From the NCBI GenBank assembly GCA_029532625.1, contig JARFXM010000010.1, positions 2,046,001 to 2,110,000 of the forward strand: a stretch of 64,000 nucleotides of DNA. Reading direction: 5' to 3'. The notes beneath the pieces were generated by a model. It worked only from the letters and a program-made list of their open reading frames with translations, had not been told where the DNA came from and made no database searches. The translations under genes and the position numbers were made by a program. This DNA is from Lomentospora prolificans. Lineage: Eukaryota; Ascomycota; Sordariomycetes; Microascales; Microascaceae. Each line of letters begins with the position of its first letter. The stretch's first letter is position 1. This document shows, piece after piece, positions 36,159 to 45,704 of this stretch.

Positions 36159-38054
36159 ATGGCCTCGACGACGACAGAAACGCCGATGGCTGAACCCATG
36201 GCGCATGGTGGCGAGTCGAAAGTGAGCCCGGCCACGCTTATTGGGGAGCATACCACAGCAGGCGACGATGTAATTGTCGTGGATGGGAGCTCCACCTTGA
36301 GTTTGGGACCCGACGCTCTTGTGTTAACGAGTAAGCTTCTACCCACACCGAGTTCGCGCTACCACGACAAGGTCCTGATTTACGCTAGACTGGCCGCTAT
36401 GAGTGCCATTGACTTGCTATTCTAACGTGAAGGGTTAACTAGGATCGACGCATACGAAACCGAAGAGAACCTGTGGTTTTATTCCGACGAGTAAGGAGCC
36501 CCGCCAAGTTACCGCAGCTCCCGAACGCCACCTCCTGGTTCCCTTGCTGACATCCAGCCCGTTAGAAGCGCCAGCGAATGTCGAATCGATACCCCTTTAC
36601 AATGTTCTCTGGGCCGAGTTGAGCTCCTCCTCCACTCTCACAATCGACTATGCAACCCAGCTAAATGCCAAGAAAATCGGTGTCGCGAAGTGGACCTTAT
36701 CCGTCGAAGATGGTCACGCTGAATCCATTGGTCGCTGGACTGAGAACCTGCTCAAAAGAGCATACGGACCTGCGAAGCTACGTAAGCGCGCAAAAGTGCT
36801 CGTCAACCCGCATGCTGGCCCTGGAGGCGCCGATAGGCTCTGGGAGCAGGAAGCGAAACCCATATTCGAGGCCGCGCGGATGGTCCTGGACGTTGCGCGA
36901 ACGAAATACTCTGGCGAAGCCGTCGAGATTGCGCAGTCGACGGATATTGACGCATACGACACCATCGTTGCGTGTTCCGGTGATGGACTGCCGCATGAGA
37001 TCTTTAACGGCTTAGGAAAGAGACCCGACGCGCGAAAGGCGTTGGCCAAGCTAGCGGTATCACATATACCGTGCGGTTCCGGAAATGCCATGAGCTGCAA
37101 TCTCTACGGCACCCACCGCGCGTCTTTCGCTGCCCTGGCCATTGTCAAGGGTGTCTCCACTCCCATGGACCTCGTCAGCATTACTCAGGGCGACAGACGG
37201 ATATTGAGTTTCTTAAGTCAAGCGCTAGGCATCGTCGCGGAGAGTGATCTCGCGACGGAACACCTCCGCTGGATGGGTGAGGCGCGCTTCACGTACGGTT
37301 TCTTAGTAAGACTATTCAAAAAGAAGGTCTACCCATGCGACGTGGCAGTGAAGGTGGAGATTGAGCACAAGGACGGCGTAAAAGAACATTATAGACGAGT
37401 GCGTAGTTATCATTCTCTTACCACGCTAGGAAATGGCAACGGCAGCGGTGAGGGAATGGAAAACGGAGTCCAGCCGATGGTAAAAGAGGCGGGCGATTCT
37501 GGGTCCAGCGTGGCGGCCACCACCAGCGACGAGGCATTACCACCGCTCAAGTACGGAACCATCAATGATAAGTTGCCCGAGGGATGGGAGCTGGTCTCCT
37601 ACGACAAAATGGGCAACTTTTACTGCGGAAATGTGAGTAGCTGTCAACCCCGTCCCACACCAACCCAAACTAACAAATGGCGTAGATGGCATATATGGCC
37701 CCAGATGCCAACTTCTTCTCCGCGGCGTGCGCCAATGATGGCCTAATGGACCTTGTCTGTATAGATGGCGACGTTTCCCCGATGACATCAATCAATCTAT
37801 TGCTCTCCGTCGAAAGCGGTACCTTCTTCGACAACCCGCTTGTCTCGTATCGCAAGATCAAGGCCTTCCGCATCATCCCCCGGGATCAGGAGGACGGCTT
37901 TATTAGCATCGATGGCGAGCGCGTACCATTCGAGCCGTTCCAGGCTGAAGTCCACAGAGGGCTAGGCACCGTCATCTCGAAGAGCGGAGACTTCGAGGCG
38001 CCGGGTCCCAAGGATTGGGATACTGTTACGATGGCGGATAGACTCATGGCTTAG
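36159..38054 (+). CDS. LCB4: Sphingoid long-chain base kinase (sphingosine kinase family)
   Basis: Phosphorylates sphingoid bases such as phytosphingosine with ATP, at membranes. Four exons (36159-36330, 36443-36490, 36566-37632, 37686-38054) give 551 aa. Introns are 36331-36442, 36491-36565 and 37633-37685. The 48-bp second exon encodes STHTKPKRTCGFIPT, equivalent to the CCGL-P element before the kinase domain in fungal homologues. Then come IPLYNVLWAEL, the diacylglycerol-kinase-type nucleotide loop AKVLVNPHAGPGGADRLW, the catalytic SGDGLPHEIFNG, the CGSGNAMSCN loop and, in exon 4, MAYMAPDANFFSAACANDG. The acceptor of intron 2 has to be CCCGTTAG; the CATCCAG ten bases earlier would give an immediate stop. 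The start ATG gives MASTTTETPMAEPM; upstream sequence is open but has no ATG. Confidence 0.93.
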
Positions 38055-38459
38055 TGGAGCCGTGTAGTTGGCGCCACGGCAGAACACGTTAAGCTTCTAG
38101 AGAAGTATCAGGCGGCGTTCTGGAGGGTGGTGGAGCTTTTTATGAGGGTTTTACTGTGTAAAGTATGGTAAGAGGGCATTTTCTGTACATCACTGGGTTG
38201 GCTGATTGGGGTCGTTTTATTTTTTTGCCTTGAAGCGCACATACATACCACTGGGTGCCAGAGACGGCGAGAAGGAGAGCCTTCAAGTTTCTTTGGGTTC
38301 TTTTGTATTGTATACACATGTAACTCTTTAGCAGTATACATACATGCATTATATGGCGCATAAGCGAGTTGGCCAAGGAAGCTTGAAGTCTGTTTGTACG
38401 CCGTCTATTTGGATATCACCGTTATTCGTACGCCATTTTATCCACAACGCGAAGCACAC
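38055..38459. other. Intergenic, convergent 3' ends
   Basis: 405 bp between convergent LCB4 (+) and RRP1 (-), AT-rich with several TATACA-type stretches; presumably both 3' UTRs and poly(A) signals. Confidence 0.6.
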
Positions 38460-39349
38460 CTAATCTTGGAATCCCGCCCATCCATCATCATCTTCGTCTG
38501 CCACCTCAGGGGCGGAGTACCACGGCAACCTCTCGTCATCAAGAGAATTCGCTGCCTTTTGCCTCAACGGCTTGCTAGGAAACCCTTTCGTCAGCGCCCT
38601 CACAAGGTCGCCCACGCCATCGACAAGCTTCCTCGCGCCGTCCTTCTCCTCGACCTCGGCCAAGACCCCAGACCTCTCGACCTCGTCAACCCACACATCC
38701 AACACATGTAACCTCAAGCCCAGCGGGACCTTGTCTAGCCCTTGCTCCTTCTCCAACGGCCACTCGGCCAAGACGGCCACGACCACCTCGACCCTCTCGC
38801 GTACGTAGTCGCCCTCCCGAGCCCAGCTGAAGCAAGCGCAGATGAAGCGCCTGACGAGGAGCAGGAACTTTTCCATGCGTAGCACGTCGATGCCGGTGGT
38901 CCACTCGGAGGCGACGATTTCCCAGAAGGCGGCCATCCAGGGGCGTGCGCAGTCTTGGTGGATGACGCCGGCGTCGCCGGGGGCGGAGGGGGAAGGGGTG
39001 GAGGGGGCGAGGAGGTTGGCGAGCTCGGCGGCGAGCTTTTGTTGGGGGATCGGGCGGTCGCACATCCACATTGCGTAGAAGAGGCCTTTCCACAGTTTTA
39101 GGGCGTCGGTCGGGGTGAGGGTGGATGGGGGTTGGCGGGAGGTTAGGAAGGCGCGGAGGGAGGTTAGGGAGGAGGTGCGGAGTTTGCGGTCTGTGGGGAT
39201 TGGTCGGTTAGCTGTGGGCGTTGGCGGGAGGAAAGGGAGAAGGGGAGGAGGGAGGAGGAGAGAGAGGTGATATGGGGGGGGAGCCCCGGGGGGTTGTACG
39301 CACCGCTCGAGGCGAGGTTGCGGATGAAGGGCAGATTTGCTTCTGCCAT
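38460..39349 (-). CDS. RRP1: Ribosomal RNA processing protein 1 (Rrp1/Nop52 family)
   Basis: Nucleolar protein needed for processing of 27S pre-rRNA to 5.8S/25S rRNA (60S pathway). Two exons (39349-39304 and 39190-38460) give 258 aa. The intron 39191-39303 is GT-AG (GTGCGT...CACAG). The join reads RNLASS-DRKLRTSSLTSLRA, and the following LTPTDALKLWKGLFYAMWMC is the family hallmark. A further conserved block is LLLVRRFICACFSWAREGDY. The C-terminus is short and acidic (VADEDDDGWAGFQD), so the protein resembles compact fungal Rrp1 rather than the long vertebrate Nop52. ATG at 39349 gives MAEANLPFIRNL. Confidence 0.93.
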
Positions 39350-39706
39350 TGTGGGTGGGATGCGCGCTGGTAGATGTAGAGGTCGAGTGATTTCTCGTTG
39401 AAAAAGATAGTGGGGGTATGAGTAGAAGTGGACTTTGTATCCTGAATTAGTCCTGTAACTAGGGGAAGGCTCGAAGATTGGGCGCGGGAAAACGTGTGTA
39501 TAGTCGAGATCAATATCAGAGATCGCTAAAGTTTGGCGGCGGCAGAAAAAAAGTTTGGGCGGTCAGTGGTATCGGCGGGGTACACCGAGCTGAGCGATCA
39601 TGAGCATCGGCAGAAACCACTTATCTTTTGACCGCCCAGTCCACCACTACCTACGCGCGCACAGGAAAAAAAAAAAAAAAAAGGGTAAAAAAGAAATGGC
39701 AAAAAA

Positions 39707-39825
39707 ACATACAACACCGGGGATTCGCTGGTCGTCACCGACCCAACTACTAGTCCGGCGCTTCGCAGCTTGTGTACAGGGGAGCGGACGGGACCCTCAA
39801 TTCTCTGCGAGCTATGGTCGTATGT
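39707..39825 (-). rRNA. 5S ribosomal RNA, variant type
   Basis: Read on the - strand, the gene begins ACATACGACCATAG and ends GTTGTATGT followed by a run of T (39701-39707), 119 nt in all. It keeps the fungal 5S hallmarks CCCGTCCGCTC, CTAGTAGTTGGG and CCAGCGAATCC at the right spacing. Helix I (ACATAC with GTATGT) is intact. Helices II, III and IV differ from the canonical filamentous-fungus 5S but are fully paired: GCTCGCAG with CTGCGAAGC (keeping the usual one-base bulge), AGGG with CCCT, and GGTCG with CGACC. The T run is a good RNA polymerase III terminator. 5S genes are dispersed singly in many filamentous fungi, and sequence isotypes are known in Neurospora; the call of a functional variant rather than a pseudogene rests on the covariation. 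Confidence 0.92.
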
Positions 39826-42187
39826 ACTGTGGTCACGACCATAATTTACTTATAACCCCTAGCTTGGTTGAGATTCGAAGCCGTCCAGCAAGAGAGCCCC
39901 CCCAGCTTGGCTGTGTTCTTGAGGGAGTCGTCGTCTGCCATTGCGCCCTTGATATCCACGCTACTTGTAGCAAAGTACCAAAGTGACCTTTACTCACCGC
40001 AACGAATAATCCAACTTATTCTGCTCCAAGATTTCGGAACCCCCTGCCAGTCGCGTTCCTACAGGAAGTGAAGCCGTGAGGCTGATCATTAGATGGTCTA
40101 TCCAACTGGAAGGAGAGTTTGAGGCCGTTGTAGAAGCGTTGGACATGACCTTTACTGACATATCGCTATGAATATTTGATGTCTGAGATTAGTACTAGAA
40201 ACCACATTTATATACCGATCGCTTATAAAGAATAATACAGCTATCCGTATTGTCTGATGTGGATTTGTCTGATGTTTTTGCAAAGCTCCGTATGAAGTAT
40301 GCAGTAGTATCCACCAAGTAGAGAATAAGCCATTCGGCATGTGCGTGATCTATTTACTTTATCAATTAAAGTGGGAGTGAGGCTCGTGAAACAAAGTATT
40401 ATCAACAAAACATCCTTTCCGCATTGGTTATAAACATCTGTTCGTTAGTACGGTAAGGTGCCTCAGGGTACACAGATCAAAACCGAGGGTTGCAGGCCCG
40501 TCGTATCTCTTCCGTTGTCAACCGTAGGCTGTTTCGTCAATAGCTTCTCTGTTAATGTCCGTGGCTCTGCCTTTCTTCAGCTAGGAGACCATCAAATCAA
40601 CTGCCGTCAAAAGGGACATGCGGGACATAAATGGATGAGAATCGATCATCTTATTCGATGTTATTGTGCCTGACCTCTACTTTATCTCAGCAGCACCCCG
40701 TGGCCGTAATGCAACACGGTGAGGTTCCCTCCAACTGATGGGCTGCTTGTTTGATGAAGAGGACTGCCTCCCCCATTCTCGTAGAGCGCTATGTTCACTA
40801 GCCATCGTGCCTAGTAGTGTAACAACCACTAAGAGTAAGATTATGGCCTCTCTATCAGTACTAGCTGATTACAACCGCTTCATTACCGCGGCTTGGGTCC
40901 TGAGCGATTCCCCAAGTGCCTGCTGGACCACCTAAAGGTCGGCTTGGAATCATCGCCTCCCCATTGATGGCATGGCCGCCTCCAGTAGGGGACATCAGGA
41001 TCATTCTCTGGCGACATACGAGTGGCCGAGGACGGCAGCACCGATCACGTTGCCAACGTAAGAGGAGGAAAGGCCCCAGCCGTGTGGACAAAGAGCCGCC
41101 AAAGAAGGAGGGAGAGTCAAAAAAAGCCCCGAGGACTGCCTTTCGGCCAATTGCCAGGCTGATACCTCGAGACACGTTCAATTGTTTGGGCCTGCCTCGG
41201 TGTGATTTGCTTGACAGTTGCCATTTAACCCTCTATTCTATCCTTTGGGCTTGCGCAATCAACTGGATTAAAAATGGAGCGGTACTGGCGCTAAGGGCAA
41301 TGTGGCGGCGAATGTTACGCTGTCAAGTGGTCATTCTGTTTGTGGGATTTCGTACATAAGCTCTACCAGCTTGACCCTTTGTTCATGGGTTGCGAATAAG
41401 TATCATTCGAGACACGCGTGTTGCATTACATTGCTAAATATTATCAATATTACTTTAGTTCATAAACAGTAGCCGTTCGACCACTCTCTCCTCACATAAA
41501 CAAGACATAAGCGATACGGGCTGAGTACAGACAACTCCTGGTCAAAAATGGACAAACATGATTCCCCGGGTATCCGTCGTCTCCGAGTCCCCTCCAATGT
41601 AGGCTTGGTAGGTTGAAAAACGGTGTAATGGAAAAGGAAAAAAGAAAGGGAAGAGGCTTGCAGAGGTAGGTTCGATAACGGTAGGAACAAATGACAGACA
41701 AGCGGCTGCCAGCGATGCCTGGTTTCCCATGCTAATGCTTGCTGTACGTTTCGATCCTATATCGCTGGATTTGCACATGATATTGATGAATACCAAAGCC
41801 TCCCATTGACAGAAAGTTATGGAAAGAAGTATAATGGGGAATTAGAAAAGACCGTCTGGGTGCGGCTCTGGGATGATCATATTAAAACTGATAAGGGGAC
41901 TGTGGTGGGAGGCAAGTGTCATAAAAAAATGGGTTGGGGGGGTATAAAGAAAATGTGTTAATGGGGGTATATAGATAGACGTCAGAGTGCCTCCCTGATA
42001 AACACTATAGAGAGACCCATCCAAAGACTGGGTAGTACATCGGCAGGCCAGTATCACAAGGCGGCTCCTCGTCGGTGTCATCTCGCTAGTGCGCCGAGGA
42101 CGAAGCTCGTCTCTGCTGTCGTAGGCTTCTCACCCAGGCTAAAGGGCCAGAAGCAAAATGGTGATCTACCTTGTCTGCTCCCGGCTC
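39826..42187. other. Intergenic
   Basis: 2.4 kb from the 5S upstream flank to the 3' end of the UBTD-type gene. Apart from the 5S TATA box I see no gene, RNA or repeat that I can support. Confidence 0.55.
39851..39854 (-). promoter_or_regulatory. TATA box of the 5S rRNA gene
   Basis: TATA (in GGTTATAAGTAAA on the - strand) lies exactly 29 to 26 nt upstream of the first base of the 5S gene. Neurospora crassa 5S genes are known to need an upstream TATA element at about this position, so this supports a transcribed gene. Confidence 0.75.
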
Positions 42188-43275
42188 CTAGCGGGTGAAA
42201 ACAAGAGCGTTGATTACGTGACCGGTCTTCCAACCTTGGTCTTCGAGGGAAGCATTGTCCTTCAGGATCTTGCCTAGATACGCGATGCGGATAGTGCGAT
42301 CGCCGGGAAGCTGGAGGTTACGATTAGACAAGGTGTGCATTTTGTTTTGTTTTTGTGTTACAAGTGGTGAGAGAGAAGCCTTACCTCTGATTCCTCAAGA
42401 ATCTTTCGTGCCACAACGCGGACAGTGTCAGACTTGCCCACAGAGACCTTTACGTCCCGTGAGTTCTCACTCAGCCGGGCATATACGGTGATAAGATCCC
42501 GAACATCCACGACAGCCTTGCCTTTCTCCTCCCTTCTACGGCAGGCTTCCTCCTCGTCAGGTTCGTCGGATTCCTCAAAGGTTGGAATCCGCTTCGTATC
42601 ATCATCTTCAATCGTTTCGGTTGCCTCGTCGGGAGTGTCCTCCACCATGTTTGTCGGATCCGAAATGACCCACTCGTGGAATGCATAATAGTTTCCCAGG
42701 GAATCGTAAGCTCCCTGTGCCAAGTTTCCGGTAGGGAGGGTAATCTCTGCCGCATCAAGGATGCTCTGAGCTGTCGCGAGGTTCTCCCCTCCGCCGCCGC
42801 CAGATGCCCCTTCCGACTCGGGGGTCCATAACATCTGTAAGACGGCATGGAGTGTCGCCCAGACTTCAGGCCGGCCCGTCACTCGAGTGTCGAAGAATTC
42901 GCTTCGCTCTTTGTCGATCGCAGCCCTCGTCCATCGTCGATTCTTTGACGCCCACACGTGACGGCGGAGGGGTTTGTTAATATGTTGATCGAGGGGTTGC
43001 TGGCTGCGCCGACGGCGCCTTGCAGCACCGGAAGCCGGGCCAGTGGTCGTGGTTTGGATTGTTTCGTCCGTCGAAGGCTGTTCTTGAGTCGGGGGTTGGG
43101 CATTGATCGCATGTGAGGAGGCCGATGTTACGCCGTCGACGTATGGCGAGTCGTCGCCCGATGGGCGAGAAGGGCAGCAACCCTGAAATGCGGAGAGCAG
43201 GTTAGCCAAGGTAAAGCTCTCTCGTAACATGTATACATTCGTAGCCTTATCTGACGGGAAATCAGGGCGTACCAT
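42188..43275 (-). CDS. Ubiquitin domain-containing protein (UBTD1/2, DC-UbP-like)
   Basis: Three exons give 307 aa: 43275-43273 (only the ATG), 43182-42385 and 42310-42188. The first intron (43183-43272, GTACGC...TTTCAG) joins ATG to GGT TGC TGC, giving MGCCPSRPSGDDSPYVDG. That is a classic N-myristoylation and palmitoylation signal, and as I recall it fungal homologues also begin with MGCC. The middle holds the DC-UbP N-terminal domain (NKPLRRHVWASKNRRWTRAA, EFFDTRVTGRPEVWATLHAV, ITLPTGNLAQGAYDSLGNYY). An acidic linker follows, then a C-terminal ubiquitin-like fold (DLITVYARLSENSRDVKVSV ... IRIAYLGKILKDNASLEDQG) ending HVINALVFTR without a Gly-Gly. Human relatives bind ubiquitin-pathway enzymes; the role here is inferred to be similar, at membranes. 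Confidence 0.92.
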
Positions 43276-44093
43276 TGCTACGATATTGTTTCCGGGCGAC
43301 TATATCTCTGTATACCCATCGACAGCCTCGTTTGTGGTAATCGCTAGGTCGCCCTTATTGAATGCGTGTTGGGCGTCGAATTGCCATGGTCTCGTCAAGT
43401 TATTCTGGTCTTGGTTCCGAGGAAATCAGGAATGCGGAATGAGGTGGTTGTGATGTGAATAGGCCCAGAGGGGTTCCTTTCTTTTTTTAAATTCCTAGAA
43501 AACCACTCTCCATTCGTTCCAAGGGAGGGATGGAGGGATCCTTGACTGGACGTGGACATGATTCACACCATATCCCCGACCCGAAATAGAGCGAGCACAG
43601 GTCGACTAAGCTGTTGGTCTGGACTCTTTCCCAAAAGGAGGAGAGATGACTTGGCACACAGTGTCGATACTATATTACAGCTGGCTTGTCCACCCCCCCA
43701 CTGGACATTCGAATTATCAGCCCAGGCATGCTGGTGCATTCTTTGATTGATCAATGGGGTGAAAACGCCGGAAACCAGCAGTGCACAAATATTGGTGTTT
43801 ACAGGGACAGGCTCCCGTGCTAGTCCTTGCATGAACGGGGCCTGTCAAAAACCCAACTTCTCACTAAAATTTTGGATCTAGCTAATGCCGGATTCATTCT
43901 CTCGGTCCTAGCTCAAAGGAGCTCTGGTCCTTCGGCGAGAGTGAAAATATTGACTTTCGGCCATCCCTCGCTACGCGGCGGTAATTTGCTCACAGTGGTA
44001 CGACTCGAATGCTGGGTATCTTTTATTCGTTGGGATTGAAAGAAACGCAACGCCTAGCTCATCTCCGCGTCCCAACCTGCCGCTAGCTACACC
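43276..44093. other. Intergenic
   Basis: 818 bp between two - strand genes: promoter of the UBTD-type gene and 3' flank of mago. Nothing further recognised. Confidence 0.6.
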
Positions 44094-44840
44094 TTAAATC
44101 GGCTTGATCTTGAAGTGAAGGGAAATCAAGCTGAAGACAAGGGCCTTAAGGTCTTGTACTAGATAGTAAAACACTCGGAGCCCTTCAGGATCCGCGGACT
44201 CACTCACGTCGACGAGCGATCCGATTTTGGCCGTCTACCGCCATTGTTAGCGTGCTGTTGTGAAGGCTGTGATGAGCATCTCATCGCCACTCACCTCAAA
44301 AGAGACGTGGTCCCCTCCGAGCCTGATCTCAAGCTCCTGACGGCCGTCCTTGTTCTTCTGAGGCCACTTCTTGTCGTCTTCCCTGTCTTGAGTTAGCTTC
44401 TGTTTCCAATTGCCGGTGCAGGGATGGCGTACTTGAGGATTTCGCTCGACTTCACGATTCTCCTGATCTCGTCGATCACGGTTGAGCTCACGCACACTGC
44501 AAGCCCCAGTTAGCTAGGTTCGAGGCTTCAGATCGTTGGGTTCCTCACTCTCTTTACGAATGAGACTGTCATTTCGGTAATTGGAATTGTTGGCGTATCT
44601 AGCAACCGCGCTTCGTCCATCGCCAACAACGCGGAAATCGAATTCTGCAATGAGACAAGTTAGAAGCAATCTTCTCATAGGGATTCGACAGACTGCCGCT
44701 TTGACTAACCTAAGAACTCATGGCCAAAACGACCCGAGTGGCCGGAGCTGGAAACTAAGTGTCAGCCTTGTCTTCCGCGGATCCGTTCACCGAGGACAGT
44801 CATACTAGTAACGGAGGTAGAAACCTTCGTTGGACGCCAT
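44094..44840 (-). CDS. mago: Mago nashi homologue (exon junction complex)
   Basis: Core exon-junction-complex subunit that pairs with Y14 and locks eIF4A3 on spliced mRNA. Six exons give 153 aa: 44840-44806, 44747-44710, 44644-44549, 44496-44433, 44382-44295 and 44234-44094. The five introns are only 50-65 bp and all GT-AG. The protein reads MASNEGFYLRYY-SGHSGRFGHEFL-EFDFRVVGDGRSAVARYANN and so on, through KWPQKNKDGRQELEIRLGGD to the C-terminus ISLHFKIKPI. Essentially the whole protein is the conserved Mago fold; no part is missing. It is divergent from SEC26, with 864 bp between the start codons. Confidence 0.97.
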
Positions 44841-45704
44841 GGTGGCACTCCTCAATGAAAATGGTGGTTATCGGGAGCTCGATAGTGATGGATGAAGGAT
44901 TTATGTGAGTCGGATGAGGTAGGCTGGCAGAGTTTGATCCAGTCCAAAGCGTGCAGATTATACTAGGCCCAGCCTTCTCACCGCACAGCACGCATCACAG
45001 AGGGTTTGCCAGGCATTGAGTGAATGGAGGGGCGTTTTTGGGACTCGAACGCGGGGCAGCTCATGCCCACTCTTCTCTCTCACCCAGCTCAGGAGCCGGC
45101 TGGGACTGAAGATCTTACATAATACAGGCCGGTTTTCCCTGTTGTCCCAGTGCTGTCCACCCCAATTGGGGCTTCCTCTGCCACTGACTTGGCGGAGCCC
45201 GCATGGGACATCCCACTGAAATCCACCCAAAATCACGTGAGTGCCCCCGAAATCTGGCCAGTTAGCACCTCGATCCGGGGGGTACGTACCAGCAATTGGG
45301 GAGGGTGAGGGTCGCGCAGGACAGATTCACCAAAAGATGGCCCCCCCTAACTAATCGCTGTCATGGGTTGTCGTTGACCTGTCCACACCGGCCTCCAACC
45401 CTGCGACAGTGAACTTCTCGACCTTGTGTTGTGGCGCACTGCCATCAGACCAGGAATAGGCGTCCCGACAACTCTCTTCGCATGGTCGACGTTCAACTAT
45501 ATACCGGCTTATTCTCTCCCACGAACTCCTGGACCCTGCTCCACTATCCTGCAACCTAATCCTCTTTAGCCACCCCTCGATTCTAGCGGTCACCTCCTCC
45601 CCTATACTCTGGGTATCGGCCCAGCCCTAGATTAACAACAACCCCGAATCGTAATCTGACCTCGTCGAGCTGGCTCCCTCGTGTGGACCAATCCCCTAGG
45701 CATC
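44841..45704. other. Divergent promoter region of mago and SEC26
   Basis: 864 bp between two start codons pointing away from each other, so it must carry both promoters. I saw no RNA gene here. Confidence 0.65.

Noticed and set aside
45040..45070. Second possible tRNA T-arm (GCGTTCGAGTCCC on the - strand)
   Set aside because: No flanking cloverleaf arms; the stem does not close.
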